Shown: positions 20,383 to 31,295 of the stretch, one piece after another
Layout of the letters: every line of letters begins with the position of its first letter
Position numbering within the stretch: position 1 is the stretch's first letter
NCBI GenBank assembly: GCA_032718475.1
Contig: JAUCBJ010003174.1
Span: 1-64,000, forward strand
DNA length: 64,000 bases
Direction of reading: 5' to 3'
Origin: Nemertoderma westbladi
Lineage: Eukaryota; Xenacoelomorpha; Nemertodermatida; Nemertodermatidae
The notes under the pieces: model-generated
Seen by the model: the letters and a program-made list of their open reading frames with translations, nothing else
What the model was told of the DNA's origin: nothing
Databases searched by the model: none
Program-made: the position numbers and the translations under genes

Positions 20383-20644
20383 CTAAAACAATGTATTTTT
20401 TATACAACCAAAACACTAAGCCCATATAATTAGTAATTAATTCCTACATATAATAATTAATATACGAGACTAACCGTACATAGTAAATCTTGGTGATCCA
20501 TTAATAACAAAACTAGTTAGTTGCATTCTAAATGTAAGACGCGCCTCCTGTCTACCTTTCACGTGCTACACGAAAGCCCAACCCATTTTATTTTACTAGA
20601 AAAGCTAGCAATCTGGGTCAAAAGGAAACTGCCTAATAAACAAT

Positions 20645-20735
20645 ACACAAAAAGACCTGACCCGGGATCGAACCCGGTACTTTCCCTTCTTAAGTATGGC
20701 GAGTGAGCAATCAGAGATAAATCACCAGAACAACA
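20645..20735 (-). mobile_element. tRNA-like sequence (SINE head or tRNA pseudogene)
   Basis: On minus, AGTACCGGGTTCGATCCCGGG is followed by TCAGG: a perfect T-arm stem-loop and B box. A weaker A-box-like stretch (GATTGCTCACTCGCC) lies about 35 bases upstream. The acceptor stem does not close, so a functional tRNA is not supported. Lies in the LYST intron between exons 6 and 7. Confidence 0.5.
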
Positions 20736-20852
20736 ACATTTTTTAGTGTACTTCTTTCTTACAACTACCTCTATAAAGAGGCAGTTACGTTATAATTTGA
20801 GACGTTTAATTACACTTGAGTCTAGGCCCATTTGGCGTAAAAAATAGTTCAC

Positions 20853-21078
20853 CTTTCAAACATGGCGATAAGACGATCAGCAGTTCCAGAATTATAGAGG
20901 ATTTTACAATTATCTTCTGATTGGTCAATAATATCGCGTATATTGTTAAGCAAACTGGACACATGTTTGACCTCTGGGCTCGATTGAATTAGATCCAGAC
21001 ACAGATTGACCAATTGTGGCCACAGCAGAAGGTGACCATGGTAATGGGATTCAGTAATACTGGGAGGAAGGTAACAAT
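20853..21078 (-). CDS. LYST: LYST, exon 6
   Basis: 226 bases encoding about 75 residues: CYLPPSITESHYHGHLLLWP, QLVNLCLDLIQSSPEVKHVS, then SGTADRLIAMFE. This matches the helical-repeat segment of LYST that precedes its concanavalin A-like domain. Acceptor caatttcag, donor GAAAG|GTGAAC. The two-base start needs a one-base (phase 1) end in the upstream exon; the two-base end is completed by the A at 20382. Too short and split to be found by a simple open-frame scan. Confidence 0.85.
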
Positions 21079-21159
21079 CTGAAATTGAAAGGGAAAATTA
21101 AAATGTTAAAACAAATCAATGGAAATATTAATAATTATAAACAGTGTCTCGCACTATTC

Positions 21160-21795
21160 GAATAGATATCACCTACTCTCTGATTCACATGGACCTATAG
21201 GGCAGTACTGTTCGTACAGACATCACCTACTCTCTGATTCACATAGACCTATAGAGCAGTACTGTTCGTACAGACATCACCTACTCTCTGATTCACATAG
21301 ATGATAGACCTATAGGGCAGTACTGTTCGTACAGATATAACCTACTCTCTGATTCACATAGACCTATAGGGCAGTACTGTTCGTACAGACATCACCTACT
21401 CTCTGATTCACATAGACCTATAGAGCAGTACTGTTCGTACAGACATCACCTACTCTCTGATTCACATAGACCTATAGAGCAGTACTGTTCGTACAGACAT
21501 CACCTACTCTCTGATTCACATAGACCTATAGAGCAGTACTGTTCGTACAGACATCACCTACTCTCTGATTCACATAGACCTATAGAGCAGTACTGTTCGT
21601 ACAGACATCACCTACTCTCTGATTCACATAGACCTATAGAGCAGTACTGTTCGTACAGACATCACCTACTCTCTGATTCACATAGACCTATAGAGCAGTA
21701 CTGTTCGTACAGACATCACCTACTCTCTGATTCCAGATTCACATAGACCTATAGAGCAGTACTGTTCGTACAGACATCACCTACTCTCTGATTCA
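21160..21795 (-). repeat. 54-bp minisatellite built from a LYST exon-intron junction
   Basis: About 11.7 copies of a 54-bp unit (period measured 21171 to 21225). On minus each unit begins with the last 13 bases of LYST exon 5 (TGTGAATCAGAGA), followed by the donor region GTAGGTGATGTCTG and about 27 more intronic bases. The copy touching the exon is the real junction. One unit has a 9-base insertion near 21300 and another a small duplication near 21733. Both GTAGGT and the overlapping TAG|GTGATG could act as donors in every copy. Confidence 0.93.
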
Positions 21796-21959
21796 CAATC
21801 TCCATCCCACCCGGAATCGAATCCTCCGGAATCCGCCCGCTCGCTTTCCGATGAACAACTTTCCGCCGGAGTTCCGTCGTCGACATCTCTTGATTCAGTT
21901 GATCGAGTTATCCTCTCGTTGTCATGGGAACGACATTCATCCTGGTTACTCCTGTGGCA
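21785..21959 (-). CDS. LYST: LYST, exon 5 (acidic linker)
   Basis: Encodes 58 residues: CHRSNQDECRSHDNERITRS, then AESCSSESERADSGGFDSGW and DGDCESE. An acidic, serine-rich linker of this kind precedes the same helical segment in LYST. Acceptor ttcgcttcgcag, start phase 0. The reading frame of exon 6 requires a phase-1 end, placing the donor at CAGAGA|GTAGGT; the alternative TAG|GTGATG four bases on would break the frame. The exon end is the founder of the 54-bp array. Confidence 0.8.
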
Positions 21960-22194
21960 CTGCGAAGCGAATAGAAACAGAATGTAATTAATTCTCACGA
22001 AAAAATAAAATATGTTTTAAAAAGTAGAAAGAGTACAGGTTGTGAGGCCTTCACTATTACTAGGTCGACCAAGCTCGGGCAGTGGTAATGAGATACTTCC
22101 ATGCTTCCCGTTTATCCATAATTGTCGCAATTTCGTTTTTCTCAAATACAGTATCCGTTTCAAGTTGGTCTATATACACTATGTTACAGCTGGT

Positions 22195-23320
22195 ATTATA
22201 GCCCCAGATGGTATCCATTTTTGATGGAGCTGCTACCCATGCCTTTGCTTTCCTAGCTTCTATGTCTTTTTTGCTGCTCTCTATCCATGATCCAAGGTAC
22301 TGGAAGTCGTCGACCTTCCTTAGTTGATTATTATCAATAATTGTGGTCCAAGGTTACATCAACATTAAAAGTCATGAATTCGGTCTTGGTAGCATTTATA
22401 GGCAATCAATCCTCCTCAGCAGCCCTCTCCACTTTATTCAATAGAAGCTGTGCATCTGCTAGAGCATTAGAGAGCAGGGCGATTTCGTCCGCCAAGTCGG
22501 ATGCTGTTGTCCCACTTTTTGTTTATAAGGATGTAATCCAGCTGTGCTTTGGTTCCATTAAGGTATTGAAAGGTCCATAGCTTCCTCTTTCTCTTTTCGA
22601 ATGTGTTGTTTGTTGGTATCAATTCACACTCTTCCATTAGGTCTAAGAGTAAGCACCCATAGGTGTTATAGGTGTGACCCTTGATGTATTCTGGGACAAT
22701 TTGCGCATTCAGGTCATAAGCAATGACTTTGACATTGTGTTTTGGAATGTCCTTTTTAAGTCCAGTCAGATCTTCTTAAAACATGACTGCTTGTTCTGAT
22801 TCTGAGGCATTTGGTGGCACTGTAGCAACATATAACTGTTGTCTTGGGATTCCCATCAAATGTTGCAATCATGACCCTGGAATTTATAGCTTCGAGGATG
22901 TTTAGGGTATGAAGTGCAAATGGGATTAGCAGAATTCCTACACCACCAATTCATGCATTGGCCGAATTTCTTTCTGCTGAGTTTGTTACAAACTTCCATC
23001 CATTTTCCAATGTCATTGTGGCAGTATCTTCATGACAAATCCAAAGTTCTTGAATGCAGATGATGTCAATATTATATTCAATTTCCAGAGCTACCATATC
23101 ACCCGGTTTACTATGTGCTTTCAGTGTGAGTGCGCTCATTGTAGAAATCTTCAGTGTCTTTTTACATTTCAACAGGTTAGTTCTTCTTTCTTCTGTTCCA
23201 GTGGCCGATTTGTCGACCCCAGATGGTGTACCACTGAGGGAAGCGGTCCTTGTTGACCCGAGCGTCAACCGAGCCGGTATTTCTCCTTCACATACTAAGT
23301 AAGTGAACCTTATCATACAG
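22195..23320 (-). pseudogene. Degenerate LINE (endonuclease plus reverse transcriptase fragments)
   Basis: On minus, an APE-type endonuclease domain can be read from about 23160: ALEIEYNIDIICIQELWI, then SRVMIATFDGN and AQLDYILINKKW near 22540. It is followed almost immediately by a reverse transcriptase piece (LADEIALLSNALADAQLLLN near 22490, corresponding to the family's FADD active site, here altered to LADE) and RKVDDFQYLGSWIESS near 22300. Most of the RT between them is deleted. Several stops and frameshifts are present, so it is a dead, internally deleted non-LTR retrotransposon in a LYST intron (exons 4-5). Confidence 0.85.
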
Positions 23321-24100
23321 TGTTTTATCGGTTTAAAGAGGCCAAATAGGAATTTTCAACAGCGTGAAAACTCTGAAACGGTGATCGCGATTTGCGGGCA
23401 AATCGACCTTGAAGGAAATCCTCTGTAATTTTCAAAACCTCTACTTTTTCCTCGAGTTTCCTCTACTACACGTATTTCTACAAAATTGACCTGTTGATGA
23501 GATGAAGACATTCTAACATTGAGTTGGACAGACAGGCAAACAACAGACAGTACCGACATGGCCAGCATTAAAGCTGTGTGAGAAGGTTCAGTGACTTAGT
23601 GGTTCGATCCAGAAGCAAAACAAAGGGCGAACTTAACTTACAGCAACACAAGTGAATCGACGCCGAGTCAATGCGTACGAAGATTGGTGTGTAACACTGC
23701 AGTAGAGGAGAATCCGACAAATAGAGAATCCCTGATACGTAGACAAAATATCCGAGTCGGAGTAAACCAAAGTAAACACAGAGATGAGACCGTCTATGGA
23801 TGACTGGAAAATATATAAACTGATACAATGAAAAATTTGTTGAAAATGAGATAATTACACTAAATAATTTCGAGGCAAGGTGTTTAAATAGAAAGAAGAT
23901 TCAATGTAGAAATACGAAGGTGTCAATATTGGACCCAATTGAGTGCAGTATGAGCCCTGCTGAAAAGGCCCGTACAACGCAGGAAATTTCTTCAACACCG
24001 AAGTTGTCGTTGTTGAGACCTTCATTTTTCAACATTAAATATCATTTTATTTAGTAATAAAATAATCGATTAATATGTAAAACATAAACTATGAATAAAC
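23321..24100. other. LYST intron sequence
   Basis: Between the LINE remnant and LYST exon 4. Short open frames on minus do not resemble known proteins. Nothing recognised. Confidence 0.4.
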
Positions 24101-24245
24101 CTTAGATTTATAAGAACAACATCGTGTATACAATGAGACCAGTGTTGCCAAAAGAAACACGCTGTCCGAGAATGGATTCTGAGAGTCCCCTGTAGATAAA
24201 TACGATGATGACTTTAGACTCTCCCATGACGATGGCTTCTCGAAT
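24101..24245 (-). CDS. LYST: LYST, exon 4
   Basis: 145 bases: one base completing the split codon of exon 3 (CG+A = Arg), then 48 codons: FEKPSSWESLKSSSYLSTGD, then SVFLLATLVSLYTRCCSYKS. Acceptor tattgtgtag; donor TCTAAG|GTTTAT in phase 0, matching the phase-0 start of exon 5. The frame fit on both sides is the main evidence; the sequence VFLLATLVSLYTRC is also reminiscent of the LYST helix that precedes its acidic linker. It is separated from exon 3 by a 31.5-kb intron. Confidence 0.7.
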
Positions 24246-24666
24246 CTACACAATAAATACAATTCGCGGATAACTATGGTGACAAATGGATCGCCGCATA
24301 TTATTTTTGTTTCCCTAATCGTCACTCAATTTGTATAACCTTTTATAACTTTGAACCCTATCGTTTAAGGGTTCTCTTTTATGGAAATTAAAAATTATCT
24401 AAATTGTAGTGAATGAAAATAGCAAGTCAATTAACTCAATTTTGATGGGCGCGGTTTCTTCTTTGTTTGATATGTATAGATGGTTAATTATTAATTAAAA
24501 TAATATGTTTTAAACACTTCTATAAAGCATAAATTTGTGCCGGTAATAATTACTCATTTGTTTTATAATTTATTATAATATCATTTGTTTTGACGCAAAT
24601 CGAATCTCGTCTCATTGTTGAATTATCAATCAAGGGGAGTAGTACCCGCATTTTATTCATACAAAC

Positions 24667-25262
24667 TAGGGATGTGGCGAATGTCCGCATGATTTTTCGC
24701 ATCCGCATTCGCATCCGCACCAATGGTATGCGGATGTGACATGCGGATGTTACATGCACTGTTCAAGCATCCTGTCTGAAGGCCCAGCAACCACTCAATT
24801 AAATTTTCAATAATAATTACTTTTTCCCTTATGAAATATTTTTTATTTTATCTTAAAATTATCAAAATATAAAATATCAAAATTATTTCTTACTACTTAT
24901 TTCTTTTATCAACTTGGCCAGATGCAAAATAAACTACTGTACTGTAATATGCCAGGGCCTAATGTCCCAATACCTCATGACGACCACTCACATGACCTAC
25001 GACGCATTACTGGGCAGCCTATGTCCATGAATAGGCATAGATGGAACTGTTCTATAACCTTAGACTCTTGTTAGTTTATTAATATAAGATTAGAATATAA
25101 TATTAAAATGCTGGTATAACCTTGATGTAAAAGGGAGGCCAGGCAAAAATATATATGTTTTAATAGACATCCGCATCCGCATCCGTGCGGATGTCACCTC
25201 AGCCATATGCATCCGCATCTGCATCCGCGGATGTTAAAAATATGACATTCGCAACATCCCTA
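24667..25262. mobile_element. hAT-like MITE with perfect 8-bp target duplication
   Basis: 596 bp, bounded by TAGGGATGTGGCGAATGTC at the left and its near-perfect complement (GACATTCGCAACATCCCTA) at the right, and flanked by identical 8-bp duplications ATACAAAC (24659-24666 and 25263-25270). Both subterminal zones carry multiple GCATCCGCAT-type repeats, as is common in hAT elements. The interior is AT-rich with no coding capacity. TIR plus 8-bp TSD make this a non-autonomous hAT-type element. Confidence 0.92.
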
Positions 25263-25735
25263 ATACAAACTAAACTACTATTAAGCCTCGGTACCCTTTT
25301 AGAACACATCAGATTACTTTATACCAGAATACTTTAAACTACAAACCACGTACGAGAAAAAGTCCCAGAATTCCCCATCACAGTATGCCCAACGTTACCG
25401 GTACTTTTCAATCATCAGAACTCAGCCCTTAGCTGTATTCTCTCTGCAAACAATATATTGGACTCATCTATTCCGAAAGCGATGTGTAGGCCTATTGGTA
25501 TTATTGGAGATCCGTATTATAAAATCACCCACCTGCAGTAATAGGCGACGTCACGGAGGGCTGAGAGACAACTCGATTCAACGTTAAGGTTAATGAATCT
25601 TCGCTGGAAGTAGGAAGATTCAATAAACAGCTGGTAGGCACAATGCCAAACGTCGCAGATCACGCCAAATCTAAAGAAATCGACAAATTATAGTCTGAGT
25701 CTCAAATACAGGTACAATATAACAGAGAGGAATAA

Positions 25736-25925
25736 ATTTATTTATTTATTTTATATTATATTTAATTATTTATATTATATTTAATTATTTATATTTAATT
25801 ATTTATATTTAATTATTTATATTTAATTATTTATATTATATTTAATTATTTATATTATATTTAATTATTTATATTATATTTAATTATTTATATTATATTT
25901 AATTATTTATATTATATTTAATTAC
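25736..25925. repeat. AT-only tandem repeat
   Basis: A low-complexity array of TATTTAATTATTTATATTA-type units (about 13 and 20 bp), composed only of A and T. Confidence 0.9.
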
Positions 25926-26302
25926 TTTTTTACTTCTTAAAAATTTTATCAACCCGAGTTAAGATTCTGGAAGGTCACTCCAGCTGCTTTTTGGCAGGCA
26001 ACTGGAAGTCCCCGGGGTCCCACTCTTAACTACATTTGCGATCAGTCGCAGCGCTACAAACCCACTAGATGAACCTTTTGGAAAACTTATTATTGAGATT
26101 ATATTACTCAACGAATATTGTACCACTGTGAACTCTCAATTTGTATTTTATTACCTCGAATCATCAAAAACTACTTAAGAAACCCTCTAACGGGACTCTT
26201 ACCCTCGGCCGTACAACTGAATTTGGGTTGATAGGATAGACACCAATGGTAGATAACTGAATGCACCGACACACCGACCAACAGGGGGCCGCTATGTATA
26301 TA

Positions 26303-27485
26303 TTAACTTTAAAGTAAACACTAAAATTGAGTCTTACACCCCTTAAACTACAAAAAAAATATAGAATCAGGGCATTAAGCCCAAAATACTTCTCAGCCCC
26401 TAGGGCCTTCAAAGGACACAAACAAAACAAACAACAAACACAAACAAAATATATAATAACATGCTCCACATACAGGTATGTATCGCAAACCTAACCCTAA
26501 AACCTACCCGCCATACACTAAATGATACCGGTAATAAACTGCACAAAAGCTAAGCCTATATTCTATGAGAAAATATATGACATTTTTGTCGCTGTGAAAG
26601 AGGTAGGACTAGGACAAAAATAATTAATTTGTGAAAAATATGGTTGCGTTTCGGCGTCTAGGACCAGTACGCGCTAATCCTCGACGCCTCGTCAGCTGGA
26701 CAGGGAATTAGCCAAGCCTATCTATACTGCACCAATGACCTAAATTAATCGCACCATCAAGCATCAACGAAGCGAATTGTAGAGCAGAGCTCCGATATCA
26801 CTGCATGTTGTCAAATCTTATAATTTTTGTACTGTGTGTTTGCTCTAACAATCTACCAGTTTTTACATTGGTAACATGTTTACTTACCGTAGGTCTATAT
26901 GCAGGGTTCCAATGTTCTGAGGTCTGAAGTCTGTATGGGCGAAGTGGTAACTGAGTTGATGGTGCGATTAATTTAGGTCATTGGTGCAGTATAGATAGGC
27001 TTGGCTAATTCCCTGTCCAGCTGACGAGGCGTCGAGGATTAGCGCGTAGTGGTCCTAGACGCCGAAACGCAACCATATTTTTCACAAATTAATTATTTTT
27101 GTCCTAGTCCTACCTCTTTCACAGCGACAAAAATATCATATATTTTCTTATAGAATATAGGCTTATATTTTTGTCCTAGTCCTACCTCTTTCACAGCGAC
27201 AAAAATGTCATATATTTTCTTATAGAATATAGGCTTAGTTTTTGTGCAGTTTATTACCGGTATCATTTAGTGTATGGCGGGTAGGTTTTAGGGTTAGGTT
27301 TGCGATACATACCTGTATGTGGAGCATGTTATTATATATTTTGTTTGTGTTTGTTGTTTGTTTTGTTTGTGTCCTTTGAAGGCCCTAGGGGCTGAGAAGT
27401 ATTTTGGGCTTAATGTCCTGATTCTATATTTTTTTTGTAGTTTAAGGGGTGTAAGACTCAATTTTAGTGTTTACTTTAAAGTTAA
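26303..27485. mobile_element. Fold-back element with long inverted arms
   Basis: The left arm (26303-26760) is the reverse complement of the right arm (26955-27485), with about 190 bp between. Outer ends are TTAACTTTAAAG / CTTTAAAGTTAA, flanked by TATA on both sides. The right arm carries an extra tandem copy of about 74 bp (27140-27235). Mirror-image open frames (starting MEHVIIYFVC on each strand) are a by-product of the palindrome. A piece of the neighbouring 55-bp repeat lies to its left (26226-26253), so the element sits inside or at the edge of that array. Confidence 0.85.
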
Positions 27486-27486
27486 T

Positions 27487-30215
27487 ATAACCAATGGTAG
27501 AAGCAGACCCAACAATCCGCTGGTTTAGGGTTGATAGGATAGAAACCAATGGTAGAAGCAGACCCAACAATCCGCTGATTTAGGGTTGATAGGATAGACA
27601 CCAATGGTAGAAGCAGACCCAACAATCCGCTGGTTTAGGGTTGATAGGATAGACACCAATGGTAGAAGCAGACCCAACAATCCGCTGAATTAAGGTTGAT
27701 AGAATAGACACCAATGGTAGAAGCAGACCCAACAATCCGCTGGTTTAGGGTTGATAGGATAGACACCAATGGTAGAAGCAGACCCAACAATCCGCTGATT
27801 TAGGGTTGATATGATAGACACAAATGGTAGAAGCAGACCCAACAATCCGCTGGTTTAGGGTTGATATGATAGACACAAATGGTAGAAGCAGAGCCAACAA
27901 ACCGCTGATTTAGGGTTGATAGGATAGACACCAATGGTAGAAGCAGACCCAACAATCCGCTGGTTTAGGGTTGATATGATAGACACCAATGGTAGAAGCA
28001 GACCCAACAACCCGCTGGTTTAGGGTTGATATGATAGACACCAATGGTAGAAGCAGATCCAACAATCCGCTGATTTAGGGTTGATATGATAGACACCAAT
28101 GGTAGAAGCAGACCCAACAATCCGCTGATTTAGGGTTGATATGATAGACACCAATGGTAGAAGCAGACCCAACAATCCGCTGGTTTAGGGTTGATAGGAT
28201 AGACACCAATGGTAGAAGCAGACCCAACAAACCGCTGATTTAGGGTTGATAGGATAGACACCAATGGTAGAAGCAGACCCAACAATCCGCTGGTTTAGGG
28301 TTGATATGATAGACACCAATGGTAGAAGCAGACCCAACAACCCGCTGGTTTAGGGTTGATAGGATAGACACCAATGGTAGAAGCAGACCCAACAACCCGC
28401 TGATTTAGGGTTGATATGATAGACACCAATGGTAGAAGCAGACCCAACAATCCGCTGATTTAGGGTTGATAGGATAGACACCAATGGTAGAAGCAGACCC
28501 AACAATCCGCTGGTTTAGGGTTGATAGGATAGACACCAATGGTAGAAGCAGACCCAACAATCCGCTGGTTTAGGGTTGATAGGATAGACACCAATGGTAG
28601 AAGCAGACCCAACAATCCGCTGATTTAGGGTTGATATGATAGACACCAATGGTAGAAGCAGACCCAACAATCCGCTGGTTTAGGGTTGATAGGATAGACA
28701 CCAATGGTAGAAGCAGACCCAACAATCCGCTGGTTTAGGGTTGATAGGATAGACACCAATGGTAGAAGCAGACCCAACAATCCGCTGATTTAGGGTTGAT
28801 ATGATAGACACCAATGGTAGAAGCAGACCCAACAATCCGCTGGTTTAGGGTTGATAGGATAGACACCAATGGTAGAAGCAGACCCAACAATCCGCTGATT
28901 TAGGGTTGATATGATAGACACCAATGGTAGAAGCAGACCCAACAATCCGCTGGTTTAGGGTTGATAGGATAGACACCAATGGTAGAAGCAGACCCAACAA
29001 TCCGCTGATTTAGGGTTGATATGATAGACACCAATGGTAGAAGCCGACCCAACAATCCGCTGATTTAGGGTTGATATGATAGACACCAATGGTAGAAGCA
29101 GACCCAACAATCCGCTGGTTTAGGGTTGATAGGATAGACACCAATGGTAGAAGCAGACCCAACAATCCGCTGGTTTAGGGTTGATATGATAGACACCAAT
29201 GGTAGAAGCAGACCCAACAATCCGCTGGTTTAGGGTTGATAGGATAGACACCAATGGTAGAAGCAGACCCAACAATCCGCTGGTTTAGGGTTGATAGGAT
29301 AGACACCAATGGTAGAAGCAGACCCAACAATCCGCTGATTTAGGGTTGATATGATAGACACCAATGGTAGAAGCAGACCCAACAATCCGCTGGTTTAGGG
29401 TTGATAGGATAGACACCAATGGTAGAAACAGACCCAACAATCCGCTGGTTTAGGGTTGATATGATAGACACCAATGGTAGAAGCAGACCCAACAATCCGC
29501 TGGTTTAGGGTTGATAGGATAGACACCAATGGTAGAAGCAGACCCAACAATCCGCTGGTTTAGGGTTGATAGGATAGACACCAATGGTAGAAGCAGACCC
29601 AACAATCCGCTGATTTAGGGTTGATATGATAGACACCAATGGTAGAAGCAGACCCAACAATCCGCTGGTTTAGGGTTGATAGGATAGACACCAATGGTAG
29701 AAACAGACCCAACAATCCGCTGGTTTAGGGTTGATATGATAGACACCAATGGTAGAAGCAGACCCAACAATCCGCTGGTTTAGGGTTGATAGGATAGACA
29801 CCAATGGTAGAAGCAGACCCAACAATCCGCTGATTTAGGGTTGATAGGATAGACACCAATGGTAGAAACAGACCCAATAATCCGCTGGTTTAAGGTTGAT
29901 AGGATAGACACCAATGGTAGAAGCAGACCCAACAATCCGCTGATTTAGGGTTGATATGATAGACACCAATGGTAGAAGCAGACCCAACAATCCGCTGGTT
30001 TAGGGTTGATAGGATAGACACCAATGGTAGAAGCAGACCCAACAATCCGCTGGTTTAGGGTTGATATGATAGACACCAATGGTAGAAGCAGACCCAACAA
30101 TCCGCTGGTTTAGGGTTGATATGATAGACACCAATGGTAGAAGCAGACCCAACAATCCGCTGGTTTAGGGTTGATACTGTAGGATAGACACAAATGGTAG
30201 AAGCAGACCCAATTC
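27487..30215. repeat. 55-bp minisatellite
   Basis: About 49 copies of a 55-bp unit (period 27581 to 27636) with TTTAGGGTTGATAGGATAGA, CACCAATGGTAGAAGCAGAC and CCAACAATCCGC. Two variants (GATAGGAT / GATATGAT; TGATTT / TGGTTT) alternate in patterns that suggest higher-order duplication of blocks of several units. No clear splice donor lies within the unit on the LYST strand. Confidence 0.95.
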
Positions 30216-30824
30216 AATACGCTGACAATCCCCCACTTCCCACTCACCCACCTTCACAATCACCGTCCGACCGGCCGATCAACAGACCGTCCGAGCGCCA
30301 CCAACTGACAGTAAGACACAAAATATCAACTCAAAATTAAGGGACTTCGCGCACCACGTGAATACCAGAATACCCAATGTGAAGTTTGCCAGTCTGTTTG
30401 GGAAAATGGTAGAAAATACTAAAGTTGCCTTATGATAGTGAATGGGACAAATTCATTTCCGATGTGTATTTTTTTCGTTGGGAAAGGGAAATCTGGGAAA
30501 CTTCGCATCACATTATCGTTTTTCTAAGTACATAATCAGGCAGCCCAGTTTCAGGAGTTAACACCAATTTGTCACAGTAGCCCAGTGTTATACTCAGTAA
30601 CTAAATTAATTTTGAGTACATATTGGTTTATAGGCAGTCATTCTTGGCCAAACCAACAAGGCATCCTATAATCGTATAGGTCTAGGCTTATACCATTTCC
30701 CATTTGCATAATTAGTAGGCCTTAGTCACAGCCCACGGCTTCACCTAAATGAAATCGCATTCAATCTAGAAATGAAACTTTTCAGAATTCTGGGTACCAA
30801 TGCAATGCAGAAGAACATCTCTAA
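30216..30824. other. LYST intron sequence
   Basis: Unassigned sequence between the 55-bp array and the 29-bp micro-element. No gene recognised. Confidence 0.4.
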
Positions 30825-30832
30825 CATTATAG

Positions 30833-30861
30833 CAAGGACTACATATAGTAAGTAGTCCTTG
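30833..30861. mobile_element. 29-bp micro-element with 8-bp target duplication
   Basis: Two 10-bp arms, CAAGGACTAC and GTAGTCCTTG, enclose a 9-bp spacer. It is flanked on both sides by CATTATAG (30825-30832 and 30862-30869). The arm equals the terminal bases of the 30942-47558 element, so this appears to be a drastically deleted relative consisting of little more than the terminal inverted repeats. Confidence 0.8.
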
Positions 30862-31151
30862 CATTATAGGCATTGCTTTCTTGTTTTGCATTGGTCAATT
30901 GTTAAAGTGAAACATTTTTTGAAGACAGATTCGGTTGCAACCAAGGACTACTATACTACAGGACTGGCATACTGCCTGATCCGACTTCGCTAGCGAAGTC
31001 CATTCATTTCATACTGCAGTACTGCTGTAAGCTGTACTGCTACCGTAGAATGATTTATTATACCAGTATACTTAACCTACAAACAGACAGCTAGACTGTT
31101 CTGCAGTTTACTGAACGTTCGCGCAGTGAAACTTCCTCCTGTCGGTGCCGA

Positions 31152-31295
31152 ATGAGATCAGTGGATCGCCGCGCTACCACGACGCAGTGCAGGCAGATGA
31201 CGGCTCTCCGTTTAAGTTATGGAAGCACTGCCGTCATTTGTATTCAACATTCTGACATTGGCCAGAGTGTCCCGCGCAGCCGCGGGAATTCCGCA
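31152..31295 (+). pseudogene. Unidentified transposon gene, 5' part (split by BEL insertion)
   Basis: An open frame from ATG at 31152 of 48 codons up to the BEL insertion site at 31295. It resumes in the same frame at 45692 once the element and one target duplication are removed. The translated text (CIQHSDIGQSVPRSRGNS) is not informative. It is the only candidate coding region in the left part of the host transposon. Without support from another copy the start codon is uncertain. Confidence 0.4.
31291..31295. repeat. Target-site duplication of the BEL element (left)
   Basis: CCGCA immediately left of the left LTR; the identical CCGCA lies at 45687-45691. Five-bp duplications are usual for BEL/Pao elements. 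Confidence 0.9.

Noticed and set aside
26488-26512. Telomere-like CCTAACCCTAAAACC
   Set aside because: Only two imperfect hexamers, repeated as the mirror image in the other arm; not a telomeric tract.
26164-27528. Two near-identical proteins on opposite strands (MEHVIIYFVCVCCLF)
   Set aside because: Mirror images produced by the fold-back arms; hydrophobic, low complexity, no splice or start support.
30222-30312. A possible small LYST-strand exon (WWRSDGLLIGRSDGDCEG) with acceptor TACTGTCAG and donor GGTGG|GTGAGT
   Set aside because: Exon 3 joins exon 4 in perfect phase without it, its end phase does not fit exon 4 or 5, and no family similarity is seen.
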